Shown here: positions 1 to 7,766 of the stretch, one piece after another
Position numbering within the stretch: position 1 is the stretch's first letter
How the letters are laid out: every line of letters starts with the position of its first letter
The notes under the pieces: model-generated
Database searches by the model: none
What the model was told of the DNA's origin: nothing
The model's input: only the letters and a program-made list of their open reading frames with translations
NCBI GenBank assembly: GCA_964370635.1
Contig: CAYJJU010000002.1
Location: forward strand, 106,622-170,621
Direction of reading: 5' to 3'
DNA from: SIG603 sp964370635
GTDB lineage: Bacteria; Bacillota; Clostridia; Oscillospirales; Acutalibacteraceae
Length of the DNA stretch: 64,000 nt
Position numbers and translations under genes: made by a program

Positions 1-30
1 GTAAAAATACTTATCGAAAGGAAGATATTT

Positions 31-480
31 ATGGAAGAGAGATTTATAAAATCCATGGACAAGCTTTTTCACAACATGGCCATAACGGATTTACAGCGTT
101 CTTACACAGATTTTGACACATCGGACTTGTCGTATCACGACACCTTATATTTAAACATCATCGAGGCGCACCCAAACAGGTACACTTCGTCTCAGATAGC
201 CGATTTATTAAAAATAACGAGGCCTGCGGTGACGCAAAAAATAAATATACTCGTAAAAAAAGGCTATATAATAAGGACGCAAAGTCAAAAAGACAGGCGT
301 GTTTTCTATCTTGCGACAAACCCTGAAAAGAGCTTTTATAATAGCGATGACAAAAAGGCAGACAGAAAAGTTGCCAAATATTTTGAAAAAAAGTATGGCA
401 CTCATGCGCTTAAAATGCTTTGCGAAATGATTGAATTTTACGCGCAGGAAATTTACGACGAAAAATTGAAAGAGGTATAA
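31..480 (+). CDS. MarR-family transcriptional regulator
   Basis: A 149-residue winged-helix DNA-binding protein. The helix-turn-helix and wing span roughly residues 51-97, with recognition-helix residues around RPAVTQK and the wing motif DRR at 88-90, as in MarR regulators. The flanking N- and C-terminal helices would form the dimer interface. The ATG follows the purine-rich site AAAGGAAG by a few bases. Its stop codon lies one base before the start of the MATE transporter gene, so the two are probably co-transcribed and the protein probably controls that exporter. The inducing ligand cannot be read from the sequence. Confidence 0.9.
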   Translation: MEERFIKSMDKLFHNMAITDLQRSYTDFDTSDLSYHDTLYLNIIEAHPNRYTSSQIADLLKITRPAVTQKINILVKKGYIIRTQSQKDRRVFYLATNPEKSFYNSDDKKADRKVAKYFEKKYGTHALKMLCEMIEFYAQEIYDEKLKEV

Positions 481-481
481 A

Positions 482-1822
482 ATGCATATTAACAATCCGC
501 TTGCTAAGGATTTTAGCATGGCGGCACTACTAAAATATACTTTACCCAGCATATTTACAATGATATTTTTATCCACCTACACAGTCATTGACGGTGTGTT
601 TGTATCAAACTTTGTGGGTGAGAATGCCTTAGCGGCAATCAACATAGTTTTCCCCTTACTCGGCGTCTTACTTGCCGTAAGCCTCATGTTGGCAACAGGC
701 GGCAATGCGATAATCGCAAGGTTTATGGGCGAGGGCAAGAATAAGGAGGCAAGAGAATTTTTAAGCGTGCTATACATCATAGGCACGGCCTTAGGCCTTC
801 TTGCAAGCCTTGCGGTTTTTACTTTCCCCGATGCGATACTCAAGGGATTAAACGTGAGTGAGAGCCTGTATGAACCTTCAAAAGTATACATGCTCAGCTT
901 GGCAGGCTTTGCGGCACCCGTCGTGCTTCAGGTCTTGGCACAATCTTTCATGGTAACCGCAGGAAAACCTACATTTGGCTTTATCATAAGCGTTGCAGGT
1001 GGAATAACTAATATTATCTTAGACTATGTGTTAATTTCTCCCAATTTAGGCAATTTGGGCATAGCTGGCGCCGGAATTGCGACGGGAATAGGAAACTCAA
1101 TACCCGGAATAATCGCCCTGTTTTATTTTATGTTTAAAAGAAAGGGAAACCTTTATTTTTCAAAGCCAAAATTGAAACTCAAACTACTATTTCAAGGCAT
1201 GTTTAACGGCTCATCAGAACTTGTAAGCTCGCTTGCAGGCTCGGTTACTACCATAATGTTTAATGTGATACTGCTAAGTTTAGTGGGCGATGCAGGCGTT
1301 GCCGCAATCAGTGTAATTCTATATTTACAAATGTTCCAAAATGCCATTTACATGGGATACAGCATAGGTGTAGCGCCGATTATCGGCTACAAATACGGGC
1401 AGGGCAACAAGCAAGCCCTTCATAAAGTCATGGGGCAAAGTCTTAAAATCACAGCCGCCGCCTCAGTCTTAGTGATATCCGCCACGCTACTGTTCTCAAA
1501 TCAAGCGGTGGGCATATTTATTTCACAAGACAGTGCGACTTTTGAAATGGCGAGAAACGGCTTGATTTTGTTTTCACCGGCCTATTTATTTATGGGATTT
1601 AACATATTTTTCTCGGCAATGTTCACATCGCTTTCAAACGGAAAAATATCGGCGAGCATATCGCTTTTAAGAACCTTTGTATTTTTAGTGAGCTCACTCA
1701 TTGTGCTTCCAAATATATTTGGCTTAAACGGAGTATGGCTTGCAGTACCCATAGCGGAATTTTTAGCATTTATCATTGCAGTGATATTTTATAGACGATA
1801 CAAAAAGACATATGGGTATTAA
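482..1822 (+). CDS. MATE-family multidrug efflux transporter
   Basis: A 446-residue integral membrane protein with about twelve hydrophobic segments in two homologous halves. It matches MATE (NorM/DinF-like) exporters, which drive drugs or metabolites out of the cell in exchange for Na+ or H+. Typical features are the early segment around PSIFTMIFLSTYTVIDGVFV and the matching segment near residue 255 in the second half. Length is normal for the family. It begins one base after the MarR gene stop, which indicates translational coupling and regulation by that protein. The substrate is unknown. A GC-rich hairpin follows the stop codon directly. Confidence 0.93.
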   Translation: MHINNPLAKDFSMAALLKYTLPSIFTMIFLSTYTVIDGVFVSNFVGENALAAINIVFPLLGVLLAVSLMLATGGNAIIARFMGEGKNKEAREFLSVLYIIGTALGLLASLAVFTFPDAILKGLNVSESLYEPSKVYMLSLAGFAAPVVLQVLAQSFMVTAGKPTFGFIISVAGGITNIILDYVLISPNLGNLGIAGAGIATGIGNSIPGIIALFYFMFKRKGNLYFSKPKLKLKLLFQGMFNGSSELVSSLAGSVTTIMFNVILLSLVGDAGVAAISVILYLQMFQNAIYMGYSIGVAPIIGYKYGQGNKQALHKVMGQSLKITAAASVLVISATLLFSNQAVGIFISQDSATFEMARNGLILFSPAYLFMGFNIFFSAMFTSLSNGKISASISLLRTFVFLVSSLIVLPNIFGLNGVWLAVPIAEFLAFIIAVIFYRRYKKTYGY

Positions 1823-1824
1823 AA

Positions 1825-1853
1825 AAATCCGCCCTCGCTGTGAGGGCGGATTT
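1825..1853 (+). terminator. Hairpin terminator after the MATE gene
   Basis: A perfect 12-bp inverted repeat (1825-1836 with 1842-1853, loop of 5), GC-rich in its inner part and flanked by A's and T's, starts three bases after the MATE stop codon. It suits intrinsic termination of the marR-MATE operon. Confidence 0.75.
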
Positions 1854-2117
1854 CAGACTGCCAATAAACCTCTGTTAGGAAAAAAGTTGCACAAATGGTT
1901 AGGCATAAGGAAACTTTTTCTATCGCAAAAACTTTCCTCTTTTGCCCTTTTAGGGCAAAATTCACCTTCAAAAATGCTCTTCTAAGGATAAGATTTCGTT
2001 TTCTGCGGAAAACGCCTTAGGGCTCAGCCCTAAGTACCCGAAATTTTTTGAAAAAAATTTAGTAAAACTTTTAATAATTGTCATTATGACGAAACGCCAT
2101 GGTTTTTTGACACGCTG
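1854..2117. other. Gene-free spacer between convergent units
   Basis: No convincing ORF lies between the two terminator hairpins. The stretch is AT-rich and holds short inverted repeats (for instance TTTTGCCC-TTTT-AGGGCAAAA near 1937-1953, and TTAGGGCTCAGCCCTAA near 2018-2034). I see no recognisable RNA or mobile gene in it. Confidence 0.5.
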
Positions 2118-2146
2118 AAATCCGCCCTCACAAAGAGAGCGGATTT
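2118..2146 (-). terminator. Terminator of the acyl-CoA synthetase operon
   Basis: Inverted repeat 2118-2129 with 2135-2146 (one mismatch), just beyond the stop codon of the minus-strand fusion gene. Its arms resemble the hairpin at 1825-1853 closely (shared AAATCCGCCCTC), so the convergent units end in near-identical terminators. Confidence 0.6.
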
Positions 2147-2160
2147 ATTTGTGTAAATAA

Positions 2161-4452
2161 TTAATCTTTAAGCTCTACTCTTCTAATTTTTCCGCTGATA
2201 GTCTTAGGTAAAAAGTCCCTAAATTCTACTATTCTGGGATATTTATAAGGAGCTGTATGCGATTTTACATATTCTTGAATTTCTTTTTTTAGCTTGTCGC
2301 TTTGCGCAGTGCCTTTTGTGAGCACTACAGTAGCCTTTACAATTTGACCTCTAATGGGGTCTGGCGACGGAGTTACTGCGCATTCTAAGACATATGGAAG
2401 CTCCATAATGACGCTCTCAATCTCAAAAGGCCCTATGCGATAGCCTGAGGATTTAATCAGATCGTCGGTGCGTCCTACATACCAGAAAAAGCCGTCTTCG
2501 TCTTTCCAAGCGGTGTCGCCTGTATGGTAAATGCCGTCACACCAAGCTTCTTTAGTGCGTGCGTCGTCTTTATAATAGCCGTCGAAAAGTCCGCAAGGCT
2601 TTTTATTTCCTGTCCTTATTACAATCTCGCCTGTCTCGCCTTGAGGAGCGGAGCTTCCGTCGGGCATGATGACGTCCATTTCGTAAAGCGGATTTAAAAT
2701 TCCCATAGAGCCGGGTTTTGGCACTGTTCCCACAGGATTATACACGGCTAAAGTAGTTTCTGTCTGTCCAAAGCCCTCCATAAGGCTTAGTCCCGTCGCT
2801 TTTTTCCACTGTTCGTAGACTTCAGGGTTTAGCGCCTCGCCTGCAACCGTGCAGTGCTCTAGGCTTGTAAGGTCAAACTTTGATAAATCTTCTTTTATGA
2901 AAAATCTATACATGGTCGGTGGGGCGCAGAAGGTGGTTATATTGTATTTTTTGAACATAGGAAGCAAATCGTTTGCATCAAATTTATCAAAATCATAGGT
3001 GAAAATTGCCGCTTCACATAGCCATTGACCATAGTATTTTCCCCATACAGCCTTGCCCCATCCGGTGTCGGAAATAGTAAAATGTATGCCGTCGGGGTTT
3101 ACATTGTGCCAGAATTTTGCCGTGACATAATGCGCAAGCCCGTAAGTGTGGCTGTGCTGTGCAATTTTTGGGTATCCCGTAGTTCCCGAGGTGAAAAACA
3201 TAAGTATTGGGTCATCACCACAAGATGTGTCCTCGTCTCTTAAGAAAATATCGCTCTGTTTTGCTATGCCATCATTAAAGTCGTGCCAGCCCTCACGGCT
3301 TTCGCCGCATAATATTAGGGTCGGCTTTATTTTAGCCTTTGTGGCACCTTTTTCCGCTTCCCATGACACCATGCCGTCTGATGTGCACACAAGTGCCGAT
3401 ACGTCTGCCGCATCAAAACGATACACAAAGTCATGCTCCATAAGTAAATTTGTTGCAGGAATTGCAACGGCACCAAGTTTATGTAGGGCGGTTATTGCAA
3501 ACCAGAACTGATAATGCCTTTTAAGTACAAGCATTACCTTGTCGCCTTTTTTAATTCCCAAACTTTTAAAGTAATTTGCCGTCATATTTGAGTATTTTTT
3601 CATATCGCCAAAGCTAAAACGTCTTTCTTCATGCTCTCTTGATATGTGTAGCATCGCAAGTTTATCGGGGTTTTTGTCTGCAATTTTATCGACTACATCA
3701 AAACCAAAGTTAAATTTATCTTCATTAATAAACGAGATAGATTTTAATATATTATTTTCATCAAGCTCTGTTTTAATAAAAGCCTCTGCAACTTCATTAG
3801 GCTGATTTTCTAAAAGTTTGCTTTTTACTATTTTTTCAAAATTACTTTCTGCATGGCTTTCTTCGTTTTCGTCTGCCTTAAACACTATCGCTATGAGCTC
3901 GCAGTCTTCCCCATTTGCCGCTACCATGCCGTGCTCTGTTGAGCTGTCATAGAAAATGGTGTCGCCCTCATTAAGTATTTCTGTATGTGTTCCAATTTGC
4001 ATTTTCATGCTGCCTTTTACCACTATGTCCATCTCTTGACCTAAATGAGTCGATACCTTAATTGGAGAATTTTCATCCTTTTTGCTATATGGCATAGTGA
4101 CATAAAATGGCTCTGCCGCCTTGTTTTTGAAAAGAGGCGCCATGTTTAAATACTTAAAGCCCTCTCTTCTTGTAATGGGAAGCCCCTCGCCTTTTCTTGT
4201 AATATTATAACTTGAAAGGGTAGGACTTACGCCTGTTATAAGGTCTGTAGGGTCGACAGAAAACACGTGTGCACATTTGTATATGAATGTAAAGCTAAAG
4301 TCCTTGTTTCCTGCTTCATATGCTTCATATTCCTCTGTGCTTACGTCTGTTTTACTTGCCATGTCCTCTTTAGATATTCCCATGATTTCCCTTAAGGTGC
4401 GTATCCTTTGTGCCACTTCGTGCAGTTGATTTTTAAGCTGAGTATTTTCCAT
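2161..4452 (-). CDS. XRE-cupin-acyl-CoA synthetase fusion protein
   Basis: A 763-residue three-part protein. Residues 12-73 form a XRE/Cro helix-turn-helix. Residues about 130-195 form a small cupin barrel. Residues about 250-760 form a complete ANL-superfamily AMP-forming acyl-CoA synthetase with the P-loop TSGTTGYPK (421-429), GFGQTE (560-565), YHTGD (642-646), the hinge around GRTDDLIKSSGYRIGP (660-675) and the catalytic lysine of SGK (K755). The enzyme part should activate a medium-chain or branched acid to acyl-CoA through an acyl-AMP. The XRE-cupin part resembles stand-alone ligand-responsive repressors. A GAGGAGG site precedes the ATG. It starts 24 bp after the histidine kinase stop, so it is probably the last gene of the two-component operon. 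Substrate and DNA targets are unknown. Confidence 0.88.
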   Translation of the reverse strand: MENTQLKNQLHEVAQRIRTLREIMGISKEDMASKTDVSTEEYEAYEAGNKDFSFTFIYKCAHVFSVDPTDLITGVSPTLSSYNITRKGEGLPITRREGFKYLNMAPLFKNKAAEPFYVTMPYSKKDENSPIKVSTHLGQEMDIVVKGSMKMQIGTHTEILNEGDTIFYDSSTEHGMVAANGEDCELIAIVFKADENEESHAESNFEKIVKSKLLENQPNEVAEAFIKTELDENNILKSISFINEDKFNFGFDVVDKIADKNPDKLAMLHISREHEERRFSFGDMKKYSNMTANYFKSLGIKKGDKVMLVLKRHYQFWFAITALHKLGAVAIPATNLLMEHDFVYRFDAADVSALVCTSDGMVSWEAEKGATKAKIKPTLILCGESREGWHDFNDGIAKQSDIFLRDEDTSCGDDPILMFFTSGTTGYPKIAQHSHTYGLAHYVTAKFWHNVNPDGIHFTISDTGWGKAVWGKYYGQWLCEAAIFTYDFDKFDANDLLPMFKKYNITTFCAPPTMYRFFIKEDLSKFDLTSLEHCTVAGEALNPEVYEQWKKATGLSLMEGFGQTETTLAVYNPVGTVPKPGSMGILNPLYEMDVIMPDGSSAPQGETGEIVIRTGNKKPCGLFDGYYKDDARTKEAWCDGIYHTGDTAWKDEDGFFWYVGRTDDLIKSSGYRIGPFEIESVIMELPYVLECAVTPSPDPIRGQIVKATVVLTKGTAQSDKLKKEIQEYVKSHTAPYKYPRIVEFRDFLPKTISGKIRRVELKD

Positions 4453-4476
4453 AATGATGACCTCCTCAAATTTAAT

Positions 4477-5952
4477 TTAATCATTATAATCCAGTGCCTT
4501 TAAAGTAAACCAAAAACAGCTTCCACTCCCCTCTTCACTTATCACACCATAGGTGCCGCCGTGAAGGTCTAAAATTTGACTTACTATGGAAAGTCCTAAG
4601 CCAGTGCCGATTTGCGCACGCTTATGTTCTTTTTCCACTTTATAGTAACGCTGCCAAATATTTTTAAGTTTGTCTTTAGGTATTCCTATTCCGCTGTCTT
4701 CTACCTTAATAGTTATATTATCATCAATTACGCTTTGTGTCAAAACTATTCTTTTATCAGGCCCTGTATAAGTTACCGCGTTGTTTACAAGATTATATAT
4801 TACCTGCGTTAGTTTTAAGTCATCACCCATGACATAAACGTCGTCACCGTGATAAAAATCAAAGTTGTAATCGACCAATTTATCATATCTTAACAGTATT
4901 TTTTTAATGCTCTCAGTGAGGTTTACGGGCTCCATGATAAGCGTTTGAGTCCCGGACTCCAGCTTTGAAATATCAAGCAGGTCGTTCACCAAGTTTTTAA
5001 GCCTTGTCGCCTCGTCGATTATAATTTGAATATTCTCGGCCGTGTTTTCGCCCGGAATATCTCTCATAACCTCTGCATATCCACTTATCATAGTCAGCGG
5101 CGTTCTAAGGTCGTGCGACACGTTTGCAATGAGCTCTTTTCTTAAAGATTCAACAGTATTAAGCTCTTTTGCCGCAACGTTTAAGGTTTGAGACAGCGCA
5201 AGTATTTCGTGCCCTCCACCCTTTACATCAAAACTTATCTCATAATTGCCTTTAGAGAGCTCTTTTGCCCCTTGAGTTATCTGTACTATGGGTTTAGATA
5301 TTTTCCTTGAAATGAAAATTGCCACACTTAAGCCTAGCAAAATCATCAGTGCCGTAAGTGAATAAAGCTGAAATTTCAATGTTTCTACAGTAGAGTCAAC
5401 AGGGGTTACCGTGGTGCTTAAAAGCAATAAAAGATTCGTGTCATCGCTTAGGGTTATTGTCTTTAAAAAGACTAAGCCCTCCGGCAATGAGCTATTCTCC
5501 TGCAAGGGAGCATTTCCCAAAAAAGCGTCGCCCCCTATACCCTGCGAGAAATCCCATATAGTGTAGCTTTCCAAAAATTCACCGCCGCTTGCCTTTGTTT
5601 GAGCATACATAGACATGAGCTGTGTGCTGCTTATTCTATTAAAAAAAGTGCTTTTCATCGAGGTGGCACTTATCACGGTTTCACCAAACTCTGTGGCAAT
5701 CAGCACATCTGTGTTATAGTTTAAAACCACATCTTCAAGCACCGCCGTCAAATTATCACTTGTATATTGATTTTCAATATACTGTGCGGTACTCTTTATT
5801 TCTTGCTCTTTAATAAATTTGTAAAATGAATTTAAAAGCGTTATCTGAAAAATCCAAATTAGCAAGATTACAAGGGCGGTAAAAATTCCAAAACCCAAAA
5901 ATATTTGCGTGCCTATTCCTATTTTTTTTCTCTTTAAAAAATTAAATTTCAA
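4477..5952 (-). CDS. Membrane sensor histidine kinase
   Basis: A 491-residue kinase with transmembrane helices at about 13-37 and 196-215 enclosing an extracytoplasmic sensor domain of some 160 residues. A HAMP linker spans about 214-266, followed by the dimerisation domain with phospho-accepting His280 in SHDLRTP. The ATPase domain has the N-box (387-392), DSGIG (419-423) and GTGLGL (449-454). All catalytic motifs are intact. The gene overlaps the response regulator by 11 bp and is followed after 24 bp by the acyl-CoA synthetase fusion. The stimulus is unknown; the gene order suggests a fatty or organic acid or envelope signal. Confidence 0.93.
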   Translation of the reverse strand: MKFNFLKRKKIGIGTQIFLGFGIFTALVILLIWIFQITLLNSFYKFIKEQEIKSTAQYIENQYTSDNLTAVLEDVVLNYNTDVLIATEFGETVISATSMKSTFFNRISSTQLMSMYAQTKASGGEFLESYTIWDFSQGIGGDAFLGNAPLQENSSLPEGLVFLKTITLSDDTNLLLLLSTTVTPVDSTVETLKFQLYSLTALMILLGLSVAIFISRKISKPIVQITQGAKELSKGNYEISFDVKGGGHEILALSQTLNVAAKELNTVESLRKELIANVSHDLRTPLTMISGYAEVMRDIPGENTAENIQIIIDEATRLKNLVNDLLDISKLESGTQTLIMEPVNLTESIKKILLRYDKLVDYNFDFYHGDDVYVMGDDLKLTQVIYNLVNNAVTYTGPDKRIVLTQSVIDDNITIKVEDSGIGIPKDKLKNIWQRYYKVEKEHKRAQIGTGLGLSIVSQILDLHGGTYGVISEEGSGSCFWFTLKALDYND

Positions 5953-6619
5953 ACCTGTATCCTACCCCTCTTACCGTGACTACAAATTTATTATAAGGCC
6001 CTAAACTTTTTCTTAATAGCTTAATATGGGTGTCTAAAGTCCTGTCATCTCCGTAAAAATCATAGCCCCATACATTAGAGATAAGCTTATCACGTGAAAG
6101 CGCAATATTCTTATTTGAAATCATATAAAATAAAAGCTCGTACTCTTTTGGTGAAAGCTCTGCGCGACTTCCGTCTACCGTCACAATTCTTGCGGAAAAA
6201 TCCACATTAAGCCCTTCTGCGCTGAAAACATCTTTGCTATTCTCCTTTTCGCCGACGGTTCTTTTAATTATAGCGTTAATCCGCATCAATAATTCTTTTG
6301 GAGAAAAAGGTTTGGTGACATAATCGTCTACACCAAGTTCAAAACCGTGGATTTTGTCGTACTCCTCTCCCCTTGCCGAAAGCATGAGCACGGGCACTTT
6401 AGAAATTTTTCTTATCCTAGCCACGGCGGAAAATCCGTCAAGCTCGGGCATCATGACGTCCATAATAACTATGTCAAATTTATCCGGATTATCTGTAAAA
6501 ATCGTCACAGCGTCCATGCCATTTTCCGCCTCGGTTACGGTGTGACCTTCAAACTCGGCGTATTTTTTTATTAAAAGCCTGATATTCATTTCGTCGTCTA
6601 CTATTAAAATATGATACAT
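5942..6619 (-). CDS. OmpR/PhoB-family response regulator
   Basis: A 225-residue regulator if started at the ATG at 6619, which has a GGAG site at proper distance; an ATG 33 bp further upstream lacks one. The receiver domain has acidic residues D8/D9, phospho-acceptor D54 and K103. A winged-helix OmpR-type DNA-binding domain fills about 140-223, with the usual DRTLDTHIKLLRKSL and GVGYRF motifs. It is the first gene of the operon with the cognate kinase (11-bp overlap) and the XRE-cupin-synthetase. It should bind direct repeats upstream of its targets, possibly its own promoter. Confidence 0.94.
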   Translation of the reverse strand: MYHILIVDDEMNIRLLIKKYAEFEGHTVTEAENGMDAVTIFTDNPDKFDIVIMDVMMPELDGFSAVARIRKISKVPVLMLSARGEEYDKIHGFELGVDDYVTKPFSPKELLMRINAIIKRTVGEKENSKDVFSAEGLNVDFSARIVTVDGSRAELSPKEYELLFYMISNKNIALSRDKLISNVWGYDFYGDDRTLDTHIKLLRKSLGPYNKFVVTVRGVGYRFEI

Positions 6620-6703
6620 ATAAATTCTCCGTTCAATCTGAATTTTCATCATCTTAACACTGCTTTGTGAAGTTTTGGTGAAAGATGTTTACCGTTAAAT
6701 GTA

Positions 6704-6732
6704 ATTATAACTTTTTTATCAAAAATTATCAA
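6704..6732 (-). promoter_or_regulatory. Promoter of the two-component operon
   Basis: On the minus strand, TTGATA (6732-6727) and TATAAT (6709-6704) are separated by 17 bp, a near-consensus vegetative promoter about 85 bp upstream of the response regulator start. Confidence 0.65.
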
Positions 6733-6762
6733 GATTTTTACTTAAAAAATGTGTAAAATATA

Positions 6763-6791
6763 TTGACATTTCCCATTGGGAATATTATTAT
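6763..6791 (+). promoter_or_regulatory. Promoter with internal palindrome, cytidylate kinase-like gene
   Basis: TTGACA (6763-6768) and TATTAT (6786-6791) with a 17-bp spacer. The spacer holds the perfect 13-bp palindrome TTCCCATTGGGAA at 6770-6782, placed where a bound repressor would block RNA polymerase. The binding protein is not identifiable. Confidence 0.6.
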
Positions 6792-6834
6792 ATAATTAGA
6801 AGAATAAAAAATAATTATACGAGGGAGTGTTATT

Positions 6835-7449
6835 ATGTTACCGGTAATTACTATTGCAAGAGAGTACGGAAGCGGCGGTCATACGGTTGGAATTAAGCTT
6901 GCGAAGGCTTTAAATCTTCCCTATTATGACAAAGAGCTCATAGGCATAGCGGCTAAAGAGAGCGGGCTTAGTGAAGAAGTCTTTGCGCAGGTAGATGAAA
7001 AGGCTGGAAGCAGTCTTTTATATTCCATGGTAATGGGCAGTTATCCGCTTGGAATACGCCTTGCAGGAAATACGTCTGAAATGCCGATAAACGACCAACT
7101 GTTTATACTGCAAACAAATATAATAAAAAAAGCTGCAGAGGAAGGCCCGTGTGTTGTAATCGGACGATGTGGGGATTATATTTTAAGAGAGCATGAAAAT
7201 TTGTTTAAAATTTTCATTCACGCCGGCATGGAAAAACGCAGAAAATGGGTAATAGATAACGGCCTTGCAGAGAAGAAAAAGGCAAATGATTATATACTAA
7301 AAAAAGATAAGCAGCGCTCAAATTATTACAATTTCTACACAAATCAAACATGGAACGACATGTCAAACTATAACCTTACCATAGACACTAATGTCTTTGA
7401 CGAAGACAAGGCTGTGCAAATTATTTTAGAGGCTTTAAAGCTTAGATGA
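6835..7449 (+). CDS. Cytidylate kinase-like P-loop protein
   Basis: A 204-residue protein of the cytidylate kinase-like family (AAA_26/Cytidylate_kin2 type). The N-terminal phosphate-binding loop reads REYGSGGHTVG at residues 9-19, followed by the motif YYDKELI and, further on, VVIGRCGDYIL, both typical of this family. It is not the canonical Cmk, which has a different nucleotide-binding insert. Members are widespread in Clostridia, and their substrate is poorly defined. The gene stands alone, has its own promoter with a palindrome, and ends in a strong terminator. The site GAGGGAG precedes the ATG. Confidence 0.88.
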   Translation: MLPVITIAREYGSGGHTVGIKLAKALNLPYYDKELIGIAAKESGLSEEVFAQVDEKAGSSLLYSMVMGSYPLGIRLAGNTSEMPINDQLFILQTNIIKKAAEEGPCVVIGRCGDYILREHENLFKIFIHAGMEKRRKWVIDNGLAEKKKANDYILKKDKQRSNYYNFYTNQTWNDMSNYNLTIDTNVFDEDKAVQIILEALKLR

Positions 7450-7486
7450 CTTAGCTTTTCTTTTATTAGAAAATGAACATTGAAAG

Positions 7487-7534
7487 TGCATTATTGTGGC
7501 AAAATTTATATATGCCACAATAATGCATTTTTTT
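7487..7534 (+). terminator. Rho-independent terminator
   Basis: Perfect 14-bp stem (7487-7500 with 7514-7527), 13-base loop, followed directly by seven T's. It ends the cytidylate kinase-like transcript. Confidence 0.85.
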
Positions 7535-7572
7535 ATTGTAGTATTTAGTTAAACCTAAAACTTTACAAAACA

Positions 7573-7657
7573 GTAGGGGACGGCGTCCTCGACGTCCCTC
7601 ATGGCTTACCAAAAAATTCATTAAACCTTGCAGTGCGTCGAGGATGCCGCACCCTAC
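7573..7657. repeat. REPIN-like inverted doublet
   Basis: Two 22-bp arms (7573-7594 and 7636-7657) are inverted copies with three mismatches. Each outer end is GTAGGG or its complement. The 41-bp centre has no ORF. The layout matches a REPIN, meaning two REP sequences facing each other. It lies in the gene-free stretch 7450-7766 before the lipoprotein array, where I found no convincing promoter. Confidence 0.6.
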
Positions 7658-7711
7658 ATTTAAGCTGATGAAAAAATAATATATGTGTAAACTTTTAGAT
7701 TTAACACGACA

Positions 7712-7733
7712 GTAGGGGCGACGTTTCTCGCCC
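7712..7733 (+). repeat. Degenerate GTAG-type REP palindrome
   Basis: GTAG followed by an imperfect GGGCGA...TCGCCC hairpin, 33 bp before the first lipoprotein gene. It is a diverged relative of the palindromes in the array spacers further downstream. Confidence 0.6.
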
Positions 7734-7766
7734 GTAGGGTTTACACAAAACAAAAGGAGGAGCGTT

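Noticed and set aside
1854..2117. Riboswitch or small RNA between the convergent terminators
   Set aside because: Only short imperfect hairpins are present, with no known aptamer motif and no promoter.
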